DNA from: Pseudomonadota bacterium
GTDB lineage: Bacteria; Pseudomonadota; Alphaproteobacteria; Rhizobiales; Hyphomicrobiaceae
DNA length: 64,000 nt
Assembly: GCA_018242295.1 (NCBI GenBank)
Contig: JAFECE010000002.1
Location: forward strand, 303,646 to 367,645
Reading direction: 5' to 3'
The position numbers and the translations under genes are program-made. Shown here in pieces: positions 1-9,106 of this stretch. Position 1 is the stretch's first letter. Each line of letters starts with the position of its first letter. The notes under the pieces were generated by a model. That model worked only from the letters and a program-made list of their open reading frames with translations. It made no database searches and had not been told where the DNA came from.

Positions 1-642
1 TTGCGCCGCGCCCTTGGAAATCGTTCCCATCAGTGCTTCGATATCGAGCCCTGCGCATTCCGCGAAGTGAATGGATTCCGCTAATCCCTGAACCAGCCCG
101 GCAATGGCAATCTGGTTCGCCATCTTGGCGAGCTGGCCCGAACCGGACGGACCCATTCTGCGAACGCTTCGCGCATAACTCTTGATCAAATGCTCTGCAG
201 CGGCGAACGCATCTTCAGTGCCGCCCGCCATCACAGTCAGCGTGCCGCCTTCGGCGCCCGCCTGTCCGCCAGAGACCGGGCAATCGAGAAAGTGGAAGCC
301 TCGCTTTTCTGCAGCCGCTGAGAGTTCGCGCGCGACCTTCGCCGACGCCGTCGTATGGTCGATGAAAATTGCGCCCGCCCGCATTGTCTCAAAGGCCCCG
401 CCGCGCCCGGTCGTGACGCTGCGCAGATCGTCGTCATTGCCGACGCAGGCGAACACGGCATCGCAGTCCCGCGCCGCTTCTGCGGGAGATGCGGCGACAG
501 TACCGCCAAACTGCTCTTTCCACTTTTCGGCTTTAGCAGCAGTTCGATTGTAGACGACCACATCGTGGCCGCCGCGCACCCTCAAATGGCCCGCCATGGG
601 ATAGCCCATCACACCCAATCCCAGCCACGCTACTTTCGCCAT
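1..642 (-). CDS. NAD(P)-dependent 3-hydroxyisobutyrate-dehydrogenase-family enzyme (partial)
   Basis: The ATG lies at 640-642 and the frame stays open to the window edge, so 214 N-terminal codons are present and the C-terminus is missing. The Rossmann motif GLGVMG is at residues 8-13, HTTAS near 96, the substrate-binding stretch CPVSGGQAGA at 121-130, and GQLAKMAN carries the expected catalytic Lys near residue 173. These are hallmarks of the beta-hydroxyacid dehydrogenase family (3-hydroxyisobutyrate, tartronate semialdehyde and glyoxylate reductases). The exact substrate cannot be set from the motifs alone. A role in tartronate semialdehyde or glyoxylate reduction would suit a methylotroph, but that is inference. 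Confidence 0.88.
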   Translation of the reverse strand, partial: MAKVAWLGLGVMGYPMAGHLRVRGGHDVVVYNRTAAKAEKWKEQFGGTVAASPAEAARDCDAVFACVGNDDDLRSVTTGRGGAFETMRAGAIFIDHTTASAKVARELSAAAEKRGFHFLDCPVSGGQAGAEGGTLTVMAGGTEDAFAAAEHLIKSYARSVRRMGPSGSGQLAKMANQIAIAGLVQGLAESIHFAECAGLDIEALMGTISKGAAQ

Positions 643-782
643 GTTGTGATTTCCCATCTGCGCCGATCGACCGGAGAGCGAGCGCCAGCGACGCTCGGTC
701 CTACCCCTGCGGCAGATCGCAAAAAGAAGCTCCAGGATCAACCAGGATTGTTTGCTGCGGCGATGATGCCGGCGCCGGACGC

Positions 783-1472
783 TTAGTCGCGGCCATCCCG
801 GCGCGATCGCCCGTAACGGGCAAGCCCGCGCACCGGCAGCGCGCTGGCGATGCAAACGAGGCCTTCGCGGCGATCCGGCATGCAGTCAACGCGCTTGGCT
901 GCGGCCGTGCGCCAATGGGCAAATTCGGGCCCAAAACGATCCGCGACCTTGCGGCGCCAGGCTATGATCGCGGCATGCCGCGCGTCATGCTCGCGGATTT
1001 CGTAGGGAACACTGCTGTCGGGAGCGCTGGCACGGACCTCGACACGAGACAGCCCGCCTTCGAAATTGCCCGCTGGCGGAGAAGCGGTGGCATCGCCAGG
1101 CCCTGGCTCTTGTCCATTCCCAGGTGGCGGACGATAGGCATCGGAAGGTGGACCGTCGGCCGCGTCCTCGTCATCATCCGCATCGGTTCCGGAAGGCGCG
1201 CGTGCCTCGTCCCCGTTATCCCTGACCTCACTCGGCCCATCGGAGGCCGGTCGCGTGGCGTCGCCGCCGCGGTAGACCGGAGCCGGTGGCTCGTTTTGCG
1301 GGGCTGTTTGGTTGCTGCTGGGATTGCTCTCTGACCCGTATGGGCCATATTCGAATTTCTGGCCCGTCGCGCCAGTGTACGAGCTGCTGGGATCCGCTCG
1401 CAAAGGGCTTGCGAGTACTGCGGACAGCATAGCAGCGACGGCAAAAGCAATCTTTGCGGGCAGGTGAGCCAT
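783..1472 (-). CDS. Secreted proline/acid-rich hypothetical protein
   Basis: About 229 residues from the ATG at 1472, which has a GGAG ribosome site about 8 bases upstream; an in-frame start 15 bases earlier lacks one. An N-terminal signal peptide (about residues 1-26, hydrophobic AFAVAAMLSAVLA, then A-D) is followed by a low-complexity Pro/Asp/Gly/Glu-rich middle, near residues 30-140. The conserved-looking C-terminal part (about 155-225) has two cysteines and tryptophans around AIIAWRRKVADRFG and FAHWRTA. The protein is probably periplasmic or envelope-associated. I do not recognise the family or a function. Confidence 0.7.
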   Translation of the reverse strand: MAHLPAKIAFAVAAMLSAVLASPLRADPSSSYTGATGQKFEYGPYGSESNPSSNQTAPQNEPPAPVYRGGDATRPASDGPSEVRDNGDEARAPSGTDADDDEDAADGPPSDAYRPPPGNGQEPGPGDATASPPAGNFEGGLSRVEVRASAPDSSVPYEIREHDARHAAIIAWRRKVADRFGPEFAHWRTAAAKRVDCMPDRREGLVCIASALPVRGLARYGRSRRDGRD

Positions 1473-1654
1473 GCAATATCTCCGCATCGGGAATCACCGG
1501 CGAAACGAATGAGCCAGCCTCGGCGGAAACTAGACAATAAAACGCCTGGGCTTCGGCAAGTGCGCGCGCTAGATCTCTTCGCCAATGGCTTGAAGGCGAA
1601 CCTCAAGCCGGTGTGTTAAGAACTTCAAATCTGCAATAAACCTGCCCAAAGATA

Positions 1655-2920
1655 ATGACCAAATTAGCGACGACGAAACCTCCTCAGCTTGCTGTCGCCT
1701 ATGACGACATTAAGCGTGCCGCCGATGCCATCCGCGGCGCCGTAGTCGCAACACGATTTGAGCAAAGCCGCACGCTTGGCGCGCTGCTGAATGCCGAAAT
1801 CTGGCTCAAGTTCGAAAACTTGCAGTTCACTGCGGCGTACAAGGAGCGCGGCGCGCTGAACAAGCTCCTGACGCTACCGCCCGAGCAGCGCCTGAACGGG
1901 GTGATCGCAATGTCGGCCGGCAATCACGCGCAAGGCGTCGCCTACCACGCCCATCGCCTTGGCATTCCTGCGACGATCGTCATGCCCGCCTGGACGCCGA
2001 CCATCAAAGTCGAAAATACCCGTAGCCACGGAGCGAACGTCATCCTTGAAGGGCAAAGCCTGGAGGAAGCTTACGGCTTCGCCGTCGGCTACGGCGCCGA
2101 ACATGGGCTGACCTTCGTCCATCCCTATAACGATCCCGCGATTATCGCCGGGCAGGGAACGGTTGCGATCGAAATGCTCGAGACGGCGCCCGACCTCGAC
2201 GTGCTGATCGTTCCGATCGGCGGTGGCGGCTTGATCTCGGGGATGGCGGTCGCCGCAAAGGCGATCAATCCGAAGATCAAAGTGATCGGCGTCGAAGCCC
2301 AGCTTTATCCCTCGATGCTCAATGCGGTGAAAAAGACATCTCTTCCAGTTGGCGGAGATACGCTCGCGGAAGGCATCGCCGTCACCGCGCCGGGCAGCTT
2401 CACGCAGCAGATCATCGAAGAACTCGTCGATGATATCCTGCTCGTTTCGGAAGCCGACCTCGAACGCGCCGTCTCATTGCTGATTACGATCGAGAAGACG
2501 GTCGTCGAAGGCGCCGGCGCGGCCGGTCTCGCAGCGCTGATCGGCGGAGCCAACAGGCTTTATAAGGGCAAGAAGATCGGGCTTGTGCTCTGCGGAGGCA
2601 ACATCGACACCCGGCTGCTCGCCAGCGTATTGACGCGCGAACTCGCGCGCGATGGGCGTCTGTCGCGGCTCGCCATCGATATTCCCGATCGTCCCGGCCA
2701 GCTGGCGAGAGTTTCTGGCATCATCGGTAAGGCCGGCGCCAACGTCGTCGAGGTTTATCATCAGCGCGTTTTCACCGATGTGCCCGCGAAGGGCACCGAG
2801 CTTAATCTCGTCATCGAAACGCGCGACCGAAGGCATCTGGAGCAAGTCGTCTCCGAACTCAAGGCCAACGGCTATGTCGTGCTTGTCAAAAGCTCAGGGG
2901 CTGGTGCCGGTGCGCCTTGA
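1655..2920 (+). CDS. ilvA: Threonine ammonia-lyase (threonine deaminase) with C-terminal ACT domain
   Basis: PLP enzyme that converts threonine to 2-oxobutyrate and ammonia, the first committed step to isoleucine. It is a fold-type II enzyme with Lys63 in AYKERGA as the PLP Schiff-base lysine, SAGNHAQG at 87-94 and the phosphate-binding GGGGLISG at 189-196. A single ACT domain follows at about 337-415 (DIPDRPGQLA onward). At 421 residues with one ACT domain it matches the shorter class common in alphaproteobacteria rather than the 514-residue E. coli IlvA. A citramalate synthase at 25.8 kb offers a second 2-oxobutyrate route, so this enzyme may be partly catabolic. Confidence 0.93.
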   Translation: MTKLATTKPPQLAVAYDDIKRAADAIRGAVVATRFEQSRTLGALLNAEIWLKFENLQFTAAYKERGALNKLLTLPPEQRLNGVIAMSAGNHAQGVAYHAHRLGIPATIVMPAWTPTIKVENTRSHGANVILEGQSLEEAYGFAVGYGAEHGLTFVHPYNDPAIIAGQGTVAIEMLETAPDLDVLIVPIGGGGLISGMAVAAKAINPKIKVIGVEAQLYPSMLNAVKKTSLPVGGDTLAEGIAVTAPGSFTQQIIEELVDDILLVSEADLERAVSLLITIEKTVVEGAGAAGLAALIGGANRLYKGKKIGLVLCGGNIDTRLLASVLTRELARDGRLSRLAIDIPDRPGQLARVSGIIGKAGANVVEVYHQRVFTDVPAKGTELNLVIETRDRRHLEQVVSELKANGYVVLVKSSGAGAGAP

Positions 2921-2948
2921 CGAGGAATCGCGCGGAACCGAATGGCGC

Positions 2949-2983
2949 AAAAAATGGGCCCCGCGCTAATTGGCGAGGGGCCC
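2949..2983 (-). terminator. Rho-independent terminator for the small leftward gene
   Basis: Inverted repeat GGGCCCC (2956-2962) and GGGGCCC (2977-2983), extended by GC pairs with one bulge. Read on the minus strand it is followed by a T6 run (2950-2955), the classical arrangement. It lies between two converging genes and may also slow the rightward ilvA transcript. Confidence 0.7.
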
Positions 2984-3045
2984 AGGTGGATCGTTAGGAT
3001 ACAAAAAATAACAGGATCAAGATTGGGAAGTGCAAAAAACAAGTG

Positions 3046-3231
3046 CTAGTGAGACGTGGTCGTGTTCGGGATCGTTGCGTGGCGGTTCTGATCAAGAGAA
3101 CCCGCGGCAAGCGTGCCGATGAGAAGCGCTCCCGTCGCGAGGAAGCACACCATCATGCTTGCTAATGCCAGACGGTCAGCTGTCGAATTCCGATCGCTCG
3201 CTGCCTTAAGGTCCATCGGTCGTGCCTGCAT
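3046..3231 (-). CDS. Small single-pass membrane protein (hypothetical)
   Basis: 61 residues, or 56 from the second ATG at 3216. A charged N-terminus (about 1-22) is followed by one hydrophobic helix near 23-45 (LASMMVCFLATGALLIGTLAAG) and a short polar tail. It sits alone between converging and diverging neighbours and has its own T-run terminator downstream, which supports it being transcribed. Neither start has a strong ribosome site. No family is recognised. Confidence 0.5.
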   Translation of the reverse strand: MQARPMDLKAASDRNSTADRLALASMMVCFLATGALLIGTLAAGSLDQNRHATIPNTTTSH

Positions 3232-3443
3232 TCGCTGTACTAATGAAGTAAGGTTCTTGTAACCGAACTTTGCTTAGCGGTCGATTTTGAACTCCCGGAA
3301 TGCCTAACTCGCAGTCGAGCAATTTAACGAATTCTTCATCTGTGTTAACGGCGCCGCTTCCCATGCGTCGCCGCCACGATGGTGCCGCGCCTCGGCGTTA
3401 GGAGCGGCGAATAAGAAAAAGAAACGGGCGGGACTCCAAAAAG

Positions 3444-5771
3444 GTGCGGTCGAGATACCTGATCATTTTCGCGTGTCTGGCCGCGATTCCAATTGGATTC
3501 GCGCTCCCAAGCGCGCGCGTCATTGCGCAGACGACCGCTAATCCGGGAAGCAACGCGTCCGCGCCGCTTCCATCGCGCCCCGACGAGCCGCGCGCGGCGA
3601 AGGCCTATACGGTCCTCGAAACCTATTGCGCCAGTTGTCATCAGACGGGAAAGCTTGAACGGCCTCTCGCGTCCGGGGACCTGGCAAACATCTTGGGCGT
3701 CGATGAGCTGGCGCGCGATCCCGTTCTGGTGAAACCAGGCCTTCCCGACGCGTCACGCCTCTATGATGTATTTGAAACGCGTCACGCGCCGCTCGACGTC
3801 TTTACCGGACCCGACGCCAAGCCCGAGCCGCAGCCCGATGATATTCAGGCCATCCGCCGCTGGCTCAAGGATTTGCCTCCCGCTGTACAGAGCTGCCCGT
3901 CGCGCCAGCCCGTGCGTCCGGCCGAGATCGACAAATTGATGCGCGAGGCGCAGCACCTCGAGCGCGACCAGGGCAAGGACGTGCGCTTCATCTCGCTGGT
4001 TCATCTCTACAACTCCTGTGCGACGCCAGGCGAAATGACCGACTACCGAAAAGCGCTCGACAAATTAATGAACAGCCTCTCCTGGGCTGCAGAGCCGGTA
4101 AGGCTGACGCCGCTCGACGAGGCCGGCACGCTTCTGTCGTTTCGTCTCGCCGATTTCGGCTGGGATGGCGCGCGCTGGAAGCTGATTGAAAAGGCCTATC
4201 CGCACGCGCTTATCCACGCCATCGCGCCCGATGTCGTAAAGACTGCGGGCAGCAACGTTGTCGTCGTCAACGGCGATTGGCTTGCCGCAACAGCCGGAGA
4301 CACGCCGCTCTATTACGCGCTGCTCGGACTTCCCGCCAAGCTCTCCGAGCTTGCGAAGATGAATGGAACCGATCTCGATGCGAACATTCGAGCCGGCTCC
4401 GTACGCCGCCTTGCGGTTCGCGAAAGCGCCATTACGCGCGGTAACCGTTTGATCGAAAGACATCCCGGGAAGCACTCCGGACTCTGGCTCGCCTACGACT
4501 TCGCAACGAGCAACGGCGAACAAAATGTCTTCGAGCATCCGCAAGGACCGAAATCGGCGACGACGGCGAAGTCGCCGTTCCGGCCGGATCAGATCCGCGC
4601 GCTCTTCGCGCTTCCGAACGGGTTTTATGCGTTCGCGCTATTCGATGCCGCCGGGAACCGCATCGACCGCTCGTTGCCCGGCATCGAGAAGCCATATGCC
4701 GGTATCGAAGCCAACGCCGTCGAGCCCGCGACGAAAGCGGGCATCAATTGCTTCGCCTGTCATACCGAAGGCTTGGTCCAGGCGAAGGATGATTTCCGCG
4801 CTGCCGGGCCGCTCGATATTTCCGCAGGCCCCATGACGCCTGACCGCCGCGCCGTGCTGCCGCTCTTCGGCACCGATAGCGAGAACGCGCTGCTGATGCT
4901 CGGCGGTTGGGACCGTTATCGCGCGGCGGCTAAAACTGCAGGGATCGATCTCGACATGCGCGTGCATGGCGACGAAATCGTCTCGGGGTTGGCGCGACGC
5001 TATCGCGAAGGCGCCGACTTCGAGATTGCGCTGGGCGAGACGGGCCTTGAGCGCCCGGAATTCCTGAAGGAGCTGGCAGATGCGAAAGGTGCCGCCGCAC
5101 CGCTGTCGCGCCGCCTCTTGCACGGAGTCCTATCGCGCCAGGAGCTCGAGCATCTCTTTTCGCTTTTGAAGGGAACGGACACGCCGAGCCAAACGACCGC
5201 GTCGGCAGGCTTTCTGCGCGAGGTCAAATCCGCGATCGGACTGACGATGTGGATCGACAAGCCGCGTCCAGTGCCGGGCGATCTCGTGACGATCAAGGCC
5301 GAGGCCGATAACGCCTGCTATCTGACCGTGATCAGCGTCGATTCAGCGGGCATCGCAACGGTTCTCTTTCCGAGCGATTTTCAACCCGACAACCTGATCC
5401 AACCAGGCGAGGCCGTCAGCATTCCCCCGGCTGATGCGCCGTTTCAGTTGCGTTACAAAGCGGAGGGCAGCGAGACGATCCTCGGCCGCTGCTCGACGCG
5501 CGCAGCACCGCCCGTCGGTATCGAGCACGATTTCGAACGCCAGCGTTTCACCGTTCTCGGCAATTGGGAGAATTTCCTCCGGGACACGCTCGTCACCGAT
5601 TGGGAAATGCGAACGAGCCCCGAAAAGGCCGAACGTGCCCGCATCGCGCGAACGGGCGCCATCCGCCGTCAGCAGGACCGGGGCGAACGCATCCCCGCGC
5701 CGCGTCCGGATGTGGCCAGCGAGACATCTCTCCGCGATGGGCGTGCGATTCTCGTCCTCGGCCGGAGTTAG
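3444..5771 (+). CDS. Secreted diheme cytochrome c-like protein with DUF4384 domain
   Basis: 775 residues from a GTG start. A Sec signal peptide covers about residues 1-29. There are two c-type heme sites, CASCH at 62-66 in a cytochrome-c-like N-terminal segment and CFACH near 436. The region from about 598 to 690 (TMWIDKPRPVPGD, then NACYLTVISVDSAG and VLFPSD) resembles DUF4384, a beta-rich domain often fused to kinases, caspases or surface proteins. The middle section is unassigned. It is probably a periplasmic or surface electron-transfer or sensor protein. It is transcribed alone, upstream of the decarboxylase gene. Confidence 0.78.
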   Translation: MRSRYLIIFACLAAIPIGFALPSARVIAQTTANPGSNASAPLPSRPDEPRAAKAYTVLETYCASCHQTGKLERPLASGDLANILGVDELARDPVLVKPGLPDASRLYDVFETRHAPLDVFTGPDAKPEPQPDDIQAIRRWLKDLPPAVQSCPSRQPVRPAEIDKLMREAQHLERDQGKDVRFISLVHLYNSCATPGEMTDYRKALDKLMNSLSWAAEPVRLTPLDEAGTLLSFRLADFGWDGARWKLIEKAYPHALIHAIAPDVVKTAGSNVVVVNGDWLAATAGDTPLYYALLGLPAKLSELAKMNGTDLDANIRAGSVRRLAVRESAITRGNRLIERHPGKHSGLWLAYDFATSNGEQNVFEHPQGPKSATTAKSPFRPDQIRALFALPNGFYAFALFDAAGNRIDRSLPGIEKPYAGIEANAVEPATKAGINCFACHTEGLVQAKDDFRAAGPLDISAGPMTPDRRAVLPLFGTDSENALLMLGGWDRYRAAAKTAGIDLDMRVHGDEIVSGLARRYREGADFEIALGETGLERPEFLKELADAKGAAAPLSRRLLHGVLSRQELEHLFSLLKGTDTPSQTTASAGFLREVKSAIGLTMWIDKPRPVPGDLVTIKAEADNACYLTVISVDSAGIATVLFPSDFQPDNLIQPGEAVSIPPADAPFQLRYKAEGSETILGRCSTRAAPPVGIEHDFERQRFTVLGNWENFLRDTLVTDWEMRTSPEKAERARIARTGAIRRQQDRGERIPAPRPDVASETSLRDGRAILVLGRS

Positions 5772-5824
5772 AACGGCGAACGCGGCAGCCGAACCCGCCT
5801 CCGTTTTTTTCATCAAACTGTCAT

Positions 5825-6030
5825 CGCAACAGGTGCCGAAAGGTACCGCTCGGTGCGTCATTCGCAACAGGTACTCGCTTTGCTGAGAGAATCCGGCAAC
5901 CATTGCGAGCGTTTGGGTTCGGAAAGGCTTTACAGCGGGGGCCGAGATACCTAAATGCACCCCTTCAATATATCATCCAGAGCCGACATAGCTCGGCTGC
6001 CGCGAGCGAAACCGGATAGTTCTTCCTTGG
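5825..6030 (+). promoter_or_regulatory. Structured leader candidate upstream of the decarboxylase gene
   Basis: The 273-base gap before the decarboxylase contains a GGTGCC-GAAA-GGTACC hairpin with a GNRA tetraloop (5832-5847). It also has the 10-base direct repeat CGCAACAGGT at 5825 and 5863, and an AGCCGA/TCGGCT hairpin at 5981-5998. Alphaproteobacterial ornithine decarboxylase genes are known to carry the speF leader RNA (Rfam RF00518). I cannot confirm from memory that this sequence fits that consensus. Confidence 0.35.
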
Positions 6031-6044
6031 GAGGTTCTTTCGCG

Positions 6045-7223
6045 ATGGAGAAGTTTGCCACCGCCCTCGAAATGGTCACCGAGCTGAAGCCGGATCTGCC
6101 GGTCTTCGCCGCGCGCCCTCATGCGGCCGGTCGTGCCGCCCGCTGGTTCATCAACAATTTCCCCGGCGAAGTCGCATATGCCTACAAGGCGAACAGCTCG
6201 GTCTTTCTGCTGGGCGCACTCTACGGTGCGGGCATCACGCAATTCGACGTAGCCTCCGTGGCAGAGCTCGAGGACGCCGCGACGATCCCCGGCGTGCGTC
6301 TCCACTTCATGCATCCGGTCAAATCGCGCTACGCCATCCGCCGCGCCTATTTCGACTACGATATCAAATGCTTCGCCCTCGACAGCGAGGATGAGCTGCA
6401 GAAAATCGTCGAGGAAACCGACGGCGCGAAAGATCTCGAGCTGTTCGTCCGTATCTCGGTGCCGGCCAAGAACAGCCGCGTTCCACTCGAACATAAATTC
6501 GGGATCACGGGGCAGCGCGCGCAGCGCCTGCTCATCAAGGCACGCCAAGTCGCCGACGAACTCGGCATCACGTTCCACGTCGGCTCGCAGACGGTGACGC
6601 CGGATGCCTACGCGATGGCATTCGAGGAAGTGAAGAAGCACATCGTGAAAGCCGGCGTCGTCGTCGACGCGATCGACATCGGCGGCGGATTCCCGTCGCG
6701 CTACACCGACAGCGTTCCCGCGCGCCTCTCCGACTTCATGGAGGTCATCAAATCATCGATGGCGAAGATGCCGGTGACCGAGCACTGCCGCCTGATCTGC
6801 GAACCGGGCAGGGCGCTCGTCGCCGAGGCCGAGAGCTTGATCGTGAAGGTCGATCTCAGGAAGCCCGGCAATCAGCTCTATATCAATGATGGTTCCTATG
6901 GCGCGCTCTTCGACAGCGCCCATTTGGGCTTCATTTTCCCTGTACGGCTGATCCGTCCAGACCTCAATCCGAACGAGCCGCTCGAACCGTTCGAGTTCTG
7001 GGGGCCGACCTGTGACTCGATCGATCGCATGAAGGGACCCTTCATGCTGCCCGCTTCCGTTCGCGAAGGCGACTATATCGAGATTGGCAACCTCGGTGCC
7101 TATGCGCGCGCCATGGCGACGCGCTTCAACGGCTACGGCGAATACACCGACGTTATCCTGCAGGATGAGCCGATGTATTCGATCTATACCGAGGATCTCG
7201 AGCCGATTGCTCGCAACGCCTGA
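6045..7223 (+). CDS. Type III PLP-dependent ornithine/lysine/diaminopimelate-type decarboxylase
   Basis: 392 residues from ATG 6045, chosen because GGGAGG precedes it; an upstream in-frame ATG at 5955 has no ribosome site and adds a non-conserved tail. It is an alanine-racemase-fold decarboxylase with Lys48 in AYAYKANSS as the PLP lysine. Further family signatures are HVGSQ, DIGGGFPSRY and CEPGRALVA, and GPTCDSID supplies the active-site Cys and Asp of ornithine decarboxylases. It should make putrescine from ornithine and may also accept lysine, as dual enzymes of this group do. It supplies polyamines in the cytoplasm. Not the biosynthetic LysA type, by its short length and the GPTCDS motif. 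Confidence 0.88.
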   Translation: MEKFATALEMVTELKPDLPVFAARPHAAGRAARWFINNFPGEVAYAYKANSSVFLLGALYGAGITQFDVASVAELEDAATIPGVRLHFMHPVKSRYAIRRAYFDYDIKCFALDSEDELQKIVEETDGAKDLELFVRISVPAKNSRVPLEHKFGITGQRAQRLLIKARQVADELGITFHVGSQTVTPDAYAMAFEEVKKHIVKAGVVVDAIDIGGGFPSRYTDSVPARLSDFMEVIKSSMAKMPVTEHCRLICEPGRALVAEAESLIVKVDLRKPGNQLYINDGSYGALFDSAHLGFIFPVRLIRPDLNPNEPLEPFEFWGPTCDSIDRMKGPFMLPASVREGDYIEIGNLGAYARAMATRFNGYGEYTDVILQDEPMYSIYTEDLEPIARNA

Positions 7224-7250
7224 GCAGACGAAGTCGAAGCATCTTCCACA

Positions 7251-7340
7251 ACGTCATCCCGGCGCAGGCCGGGATCCAGACAGCTATCAAATTCGTTACT
7301 GTTAAAAACTGCCTGGATGCCGACCTTCGTCGGCATGACG
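7251..7340. repeat. REP-like dyad repeat (copy 1)
   Basis: It starts ACGTCATCCCGGC with the arm CCGG..CCGG and ends GGCATGACG, so the outer ends are inverted (CGTCAT/ATGACG) with a GC hairpin in each half. The same layout recurs at 20131 and 24846, and half of it at 21720. It lies between converging genes and may also act as a bidirectional terminator. Confidence 0.8.
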
Positions 7341-7367
7341 GGGCGGAAAGAATAGCAACTTGCGGCT

Positions 7368-8111
7368 TCAATTCGACGGCTTAGCGACCGCGACCAGAAC
7401 CGGCTCCGCCCGGTAGTTTTCCGGAAAGCGCTTACTCAGGTTCGCGATCTTCGGCATGTCGTTGATGGCGATATAGGGATACGCCGGATTGAGCGTCAGA
7501 AAATTCTGATGGTAGTCCTCGGCCGGATAGAACGTGCGGCCGGGTTCCACGGTTGTCGCAATCGCTGCCGGGAAGATATGAGCCCCGTCAAGCTGCGCAA
7601 TATACGCTTCCGCGATTTTGACCTGCTCCGCCGTCTGCGGGAAAATCGTTGAGCGGTATTGCGTGCCCGAGTCCGGTCCCTGGCGGTTGAGCAATGTTGG
7701 ATCGTGCGCGACCGAGAAGTAGATCTGTAAAAGCTTCCCGTAGCTGATCGTCTTCGGATCGAATTTTATTTGCACCGACTCGGCATGGCCCGTCGCGCCC
7801 GTGCCGACGACGTTGTAGTGCGCATCTTGCTGCTTGCCGCCGGTATAACCCGAGGTTGCGCTTTGGATGCCTTTGACGTGTTGAAAGACGCCTTGAACGC
7901 CCCAAAAGCAGCCGCCCGCCAAAACAGCCGTTTCGGACCCGGTTTCCGGCGCCGCTCGCTCATCCAGGGCGGGTGAGGGGATGGATACGCCTTCCTCCGC
8001 GATGAGCCGCGATCCGTTGAAAGCCATGAAGATGCCGAAGATCGCAGCCGTCGCGGTAAGCCAGTAAAACCATCGATCGGCTTTCCAAAATGATTGGCTG
8101 TTCAATGACAT
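7368..8111 (-). CDS. msrA: Peptide-methionine (S)-S-oxide reductase
   Basis: 247 residues from ATG 8111, which has GGAG about 9 bases upstream; an in-frame ATG at 8153 has its only AAGGA abutting the start, so it is less likely. Reduces methionine-S-sulfoxide in proteins. The catalytic Cys68 is in GGCFWGVQG, and TSGYTGG, HAESVQI and QYRSTIF follow as in the family. An N-terminal hydrophobic helix (about 14-34, YWLTATAAIFGIFMAF) should anchor or export it, so it probably repairs envelope proteins. The domain occupies about residues 60-225. Confidence 0.92.
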   Translation of the reverse strand: MSLNSQSFWKADRWFYWLTATAAIFGIFMAFNGSRLIAEEGVSIPSPALDERAAPETGSETAVLAGGCFWGVQGVFQHVKGIQSATSGYTGGKQQDAHYNVVGTGATGHAESVQIKFDPKTISYGKLLQIYFSVAHDPTLLNRQGPDSGTQYRSTIFPQTAEQVKIAEAYIAQLDGAHIFPAAIATTVEPGRTFYPAEDYHQNFLTLNPAYPYIAINDMPKIANLSKRFPENYRAEPVLVAVAKPSN

Positions 8112-8290
8112 AACCGTCGCTCCGCAGTGGCGCTGCACTGATGCGGTACTCATTCCTTTGAGTACGTAGCGACGAGTACGTATGTGTCCAAGGCTTCGTT
8201 ACCGGCCTTGCCGCTTGGAAAAACAGACCTCAGTGCGTCGCGGCCGCTGGGCTGATCACGGCCGAACAGCCCAGCAATTGCCGCAACGGA

Positions 8291-8839
8291 CTATTTCGAA
8301 ATCCGCGAGATCTTCGATCCCTCGAGGGTCAGATTGTACATCAGGCCCTTGGGATCGAGGATAAATCCAACAACAGGACTCGTGATCTTATTGGTGTCGA
8401 TCGAGCCGCCGACGCCGACGGTGATGATCGCAACGGAGCCGTCAACGCCGACCTTCCAGCCGGCCGTACGCCGAAACTGCTCGAGCGCCTCGGGCGTCAT
8501 GAACGCGATGATAACGGACCGCGCCTGGACGCCGAGCTGAAATCCAAACGATGCCGATATCGTATTATAATATCCGGCGTTGCGCCCGCGCACGAGAAGC
8601 GCGCCTTCTCCGTATTCGCCGCCGAAGCCGAACCCGGCTTTCACGACGGACGGAAAAACGAGAATGCCGACGGCCTTGTTAGCAAGTTCGCGCGCTCCCC
8701 CGACGTTGTAGAAGAATCTTTCGAGCGTCTCGTGCACGCTGACGTCGATCTCGTGCGCCGATGCGGCACGGCTCTCATGCGCTGACATTACAATCGCGCA
8801 TAGCGCGAACAGCGCTACGCTTATTCCCTTGATGGACAT
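8291..8839 (-). CDS. SYLF (YSC84/DUF500) lipid-binding domain protein, secreted
   Basis: 182 residues with a signal peptide (about 1-25, ending in SRA-A). The rest is a SYLF domain: LANKAVGILVFPSVVKAGFG, then GEGALLVRGR, a GFQLGVQARS stretch and GVGGSIDTNK. In eukaryotes the domain binds phosphoinositides; bacterial members are secreted or envelope proteins whose function is not settled. It is a single gene leftwards from near the tRNA-Val locus, with a hydrophilic C-terminus ending SKISRISK. Confidence 0.87.
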   Translation of the reverse strand: MSIKGISVALFALCAIVMSAHESRAASAHEIDVSVHETLERFFYNVGGARELANKAVGILVFPSVVKAGFGFGGEYGEGALLVRGRNAGYYNTISASFGFQLGVQARSVIIAFMTPEALEQFRRTAGWKVGVDGSVAIITVGVGGSIDTNKITSPVVGFILDPKGLMYNLTLEGSKISRISK

Positions 8840-9014
8840 CGTGTACTCCCTCAGTTCCCCGAATGACTTATTGACGGCGCTTCATGGCCGAATTCGCACG
8901 GAAAACGGCAAAATCGGGATAAATGGCGCTCTGTCGCAAATGAATCACATGCGCCAGCCGACCGCAGCCCTGATCAGGCGGCCTTTGAGCCATTGCAAGC
9001 GTCATTAAGGATGA

Positions 9015-9089
9015 TGGTGGGCGGTATAGGGATTGAACCTATGACCCCACGCGTGTGAAGCGTGTGCTCTACCGCTGAGCTAACCGCCC
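9015..9089 (-). tRNA. tRNA-Val(CAC)
   Basis: On the minus strand the acceptor GGGCGGT pairs with ACCGCCC. The D arm begins GCTCAGCGGT, and the anticodon stem CACGC/GCGTG frames the loop TTCACAC with anticodon CAC. The T arm has GGTTCAATCCC. The discriminator is A and CCA is encoded. It reads GUG valine codons. Confidence 0.95.
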
Positions 9090-9106
9090 ATGTTGGGAGG
9101 TGCCAT

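Noticed and set aside
5955-6044. Longer N-terminus for the decarboxylase
   Set aside because: The extra 30 residues are not like the family, and GGGAGG precedes the ATG at 6045 instead.
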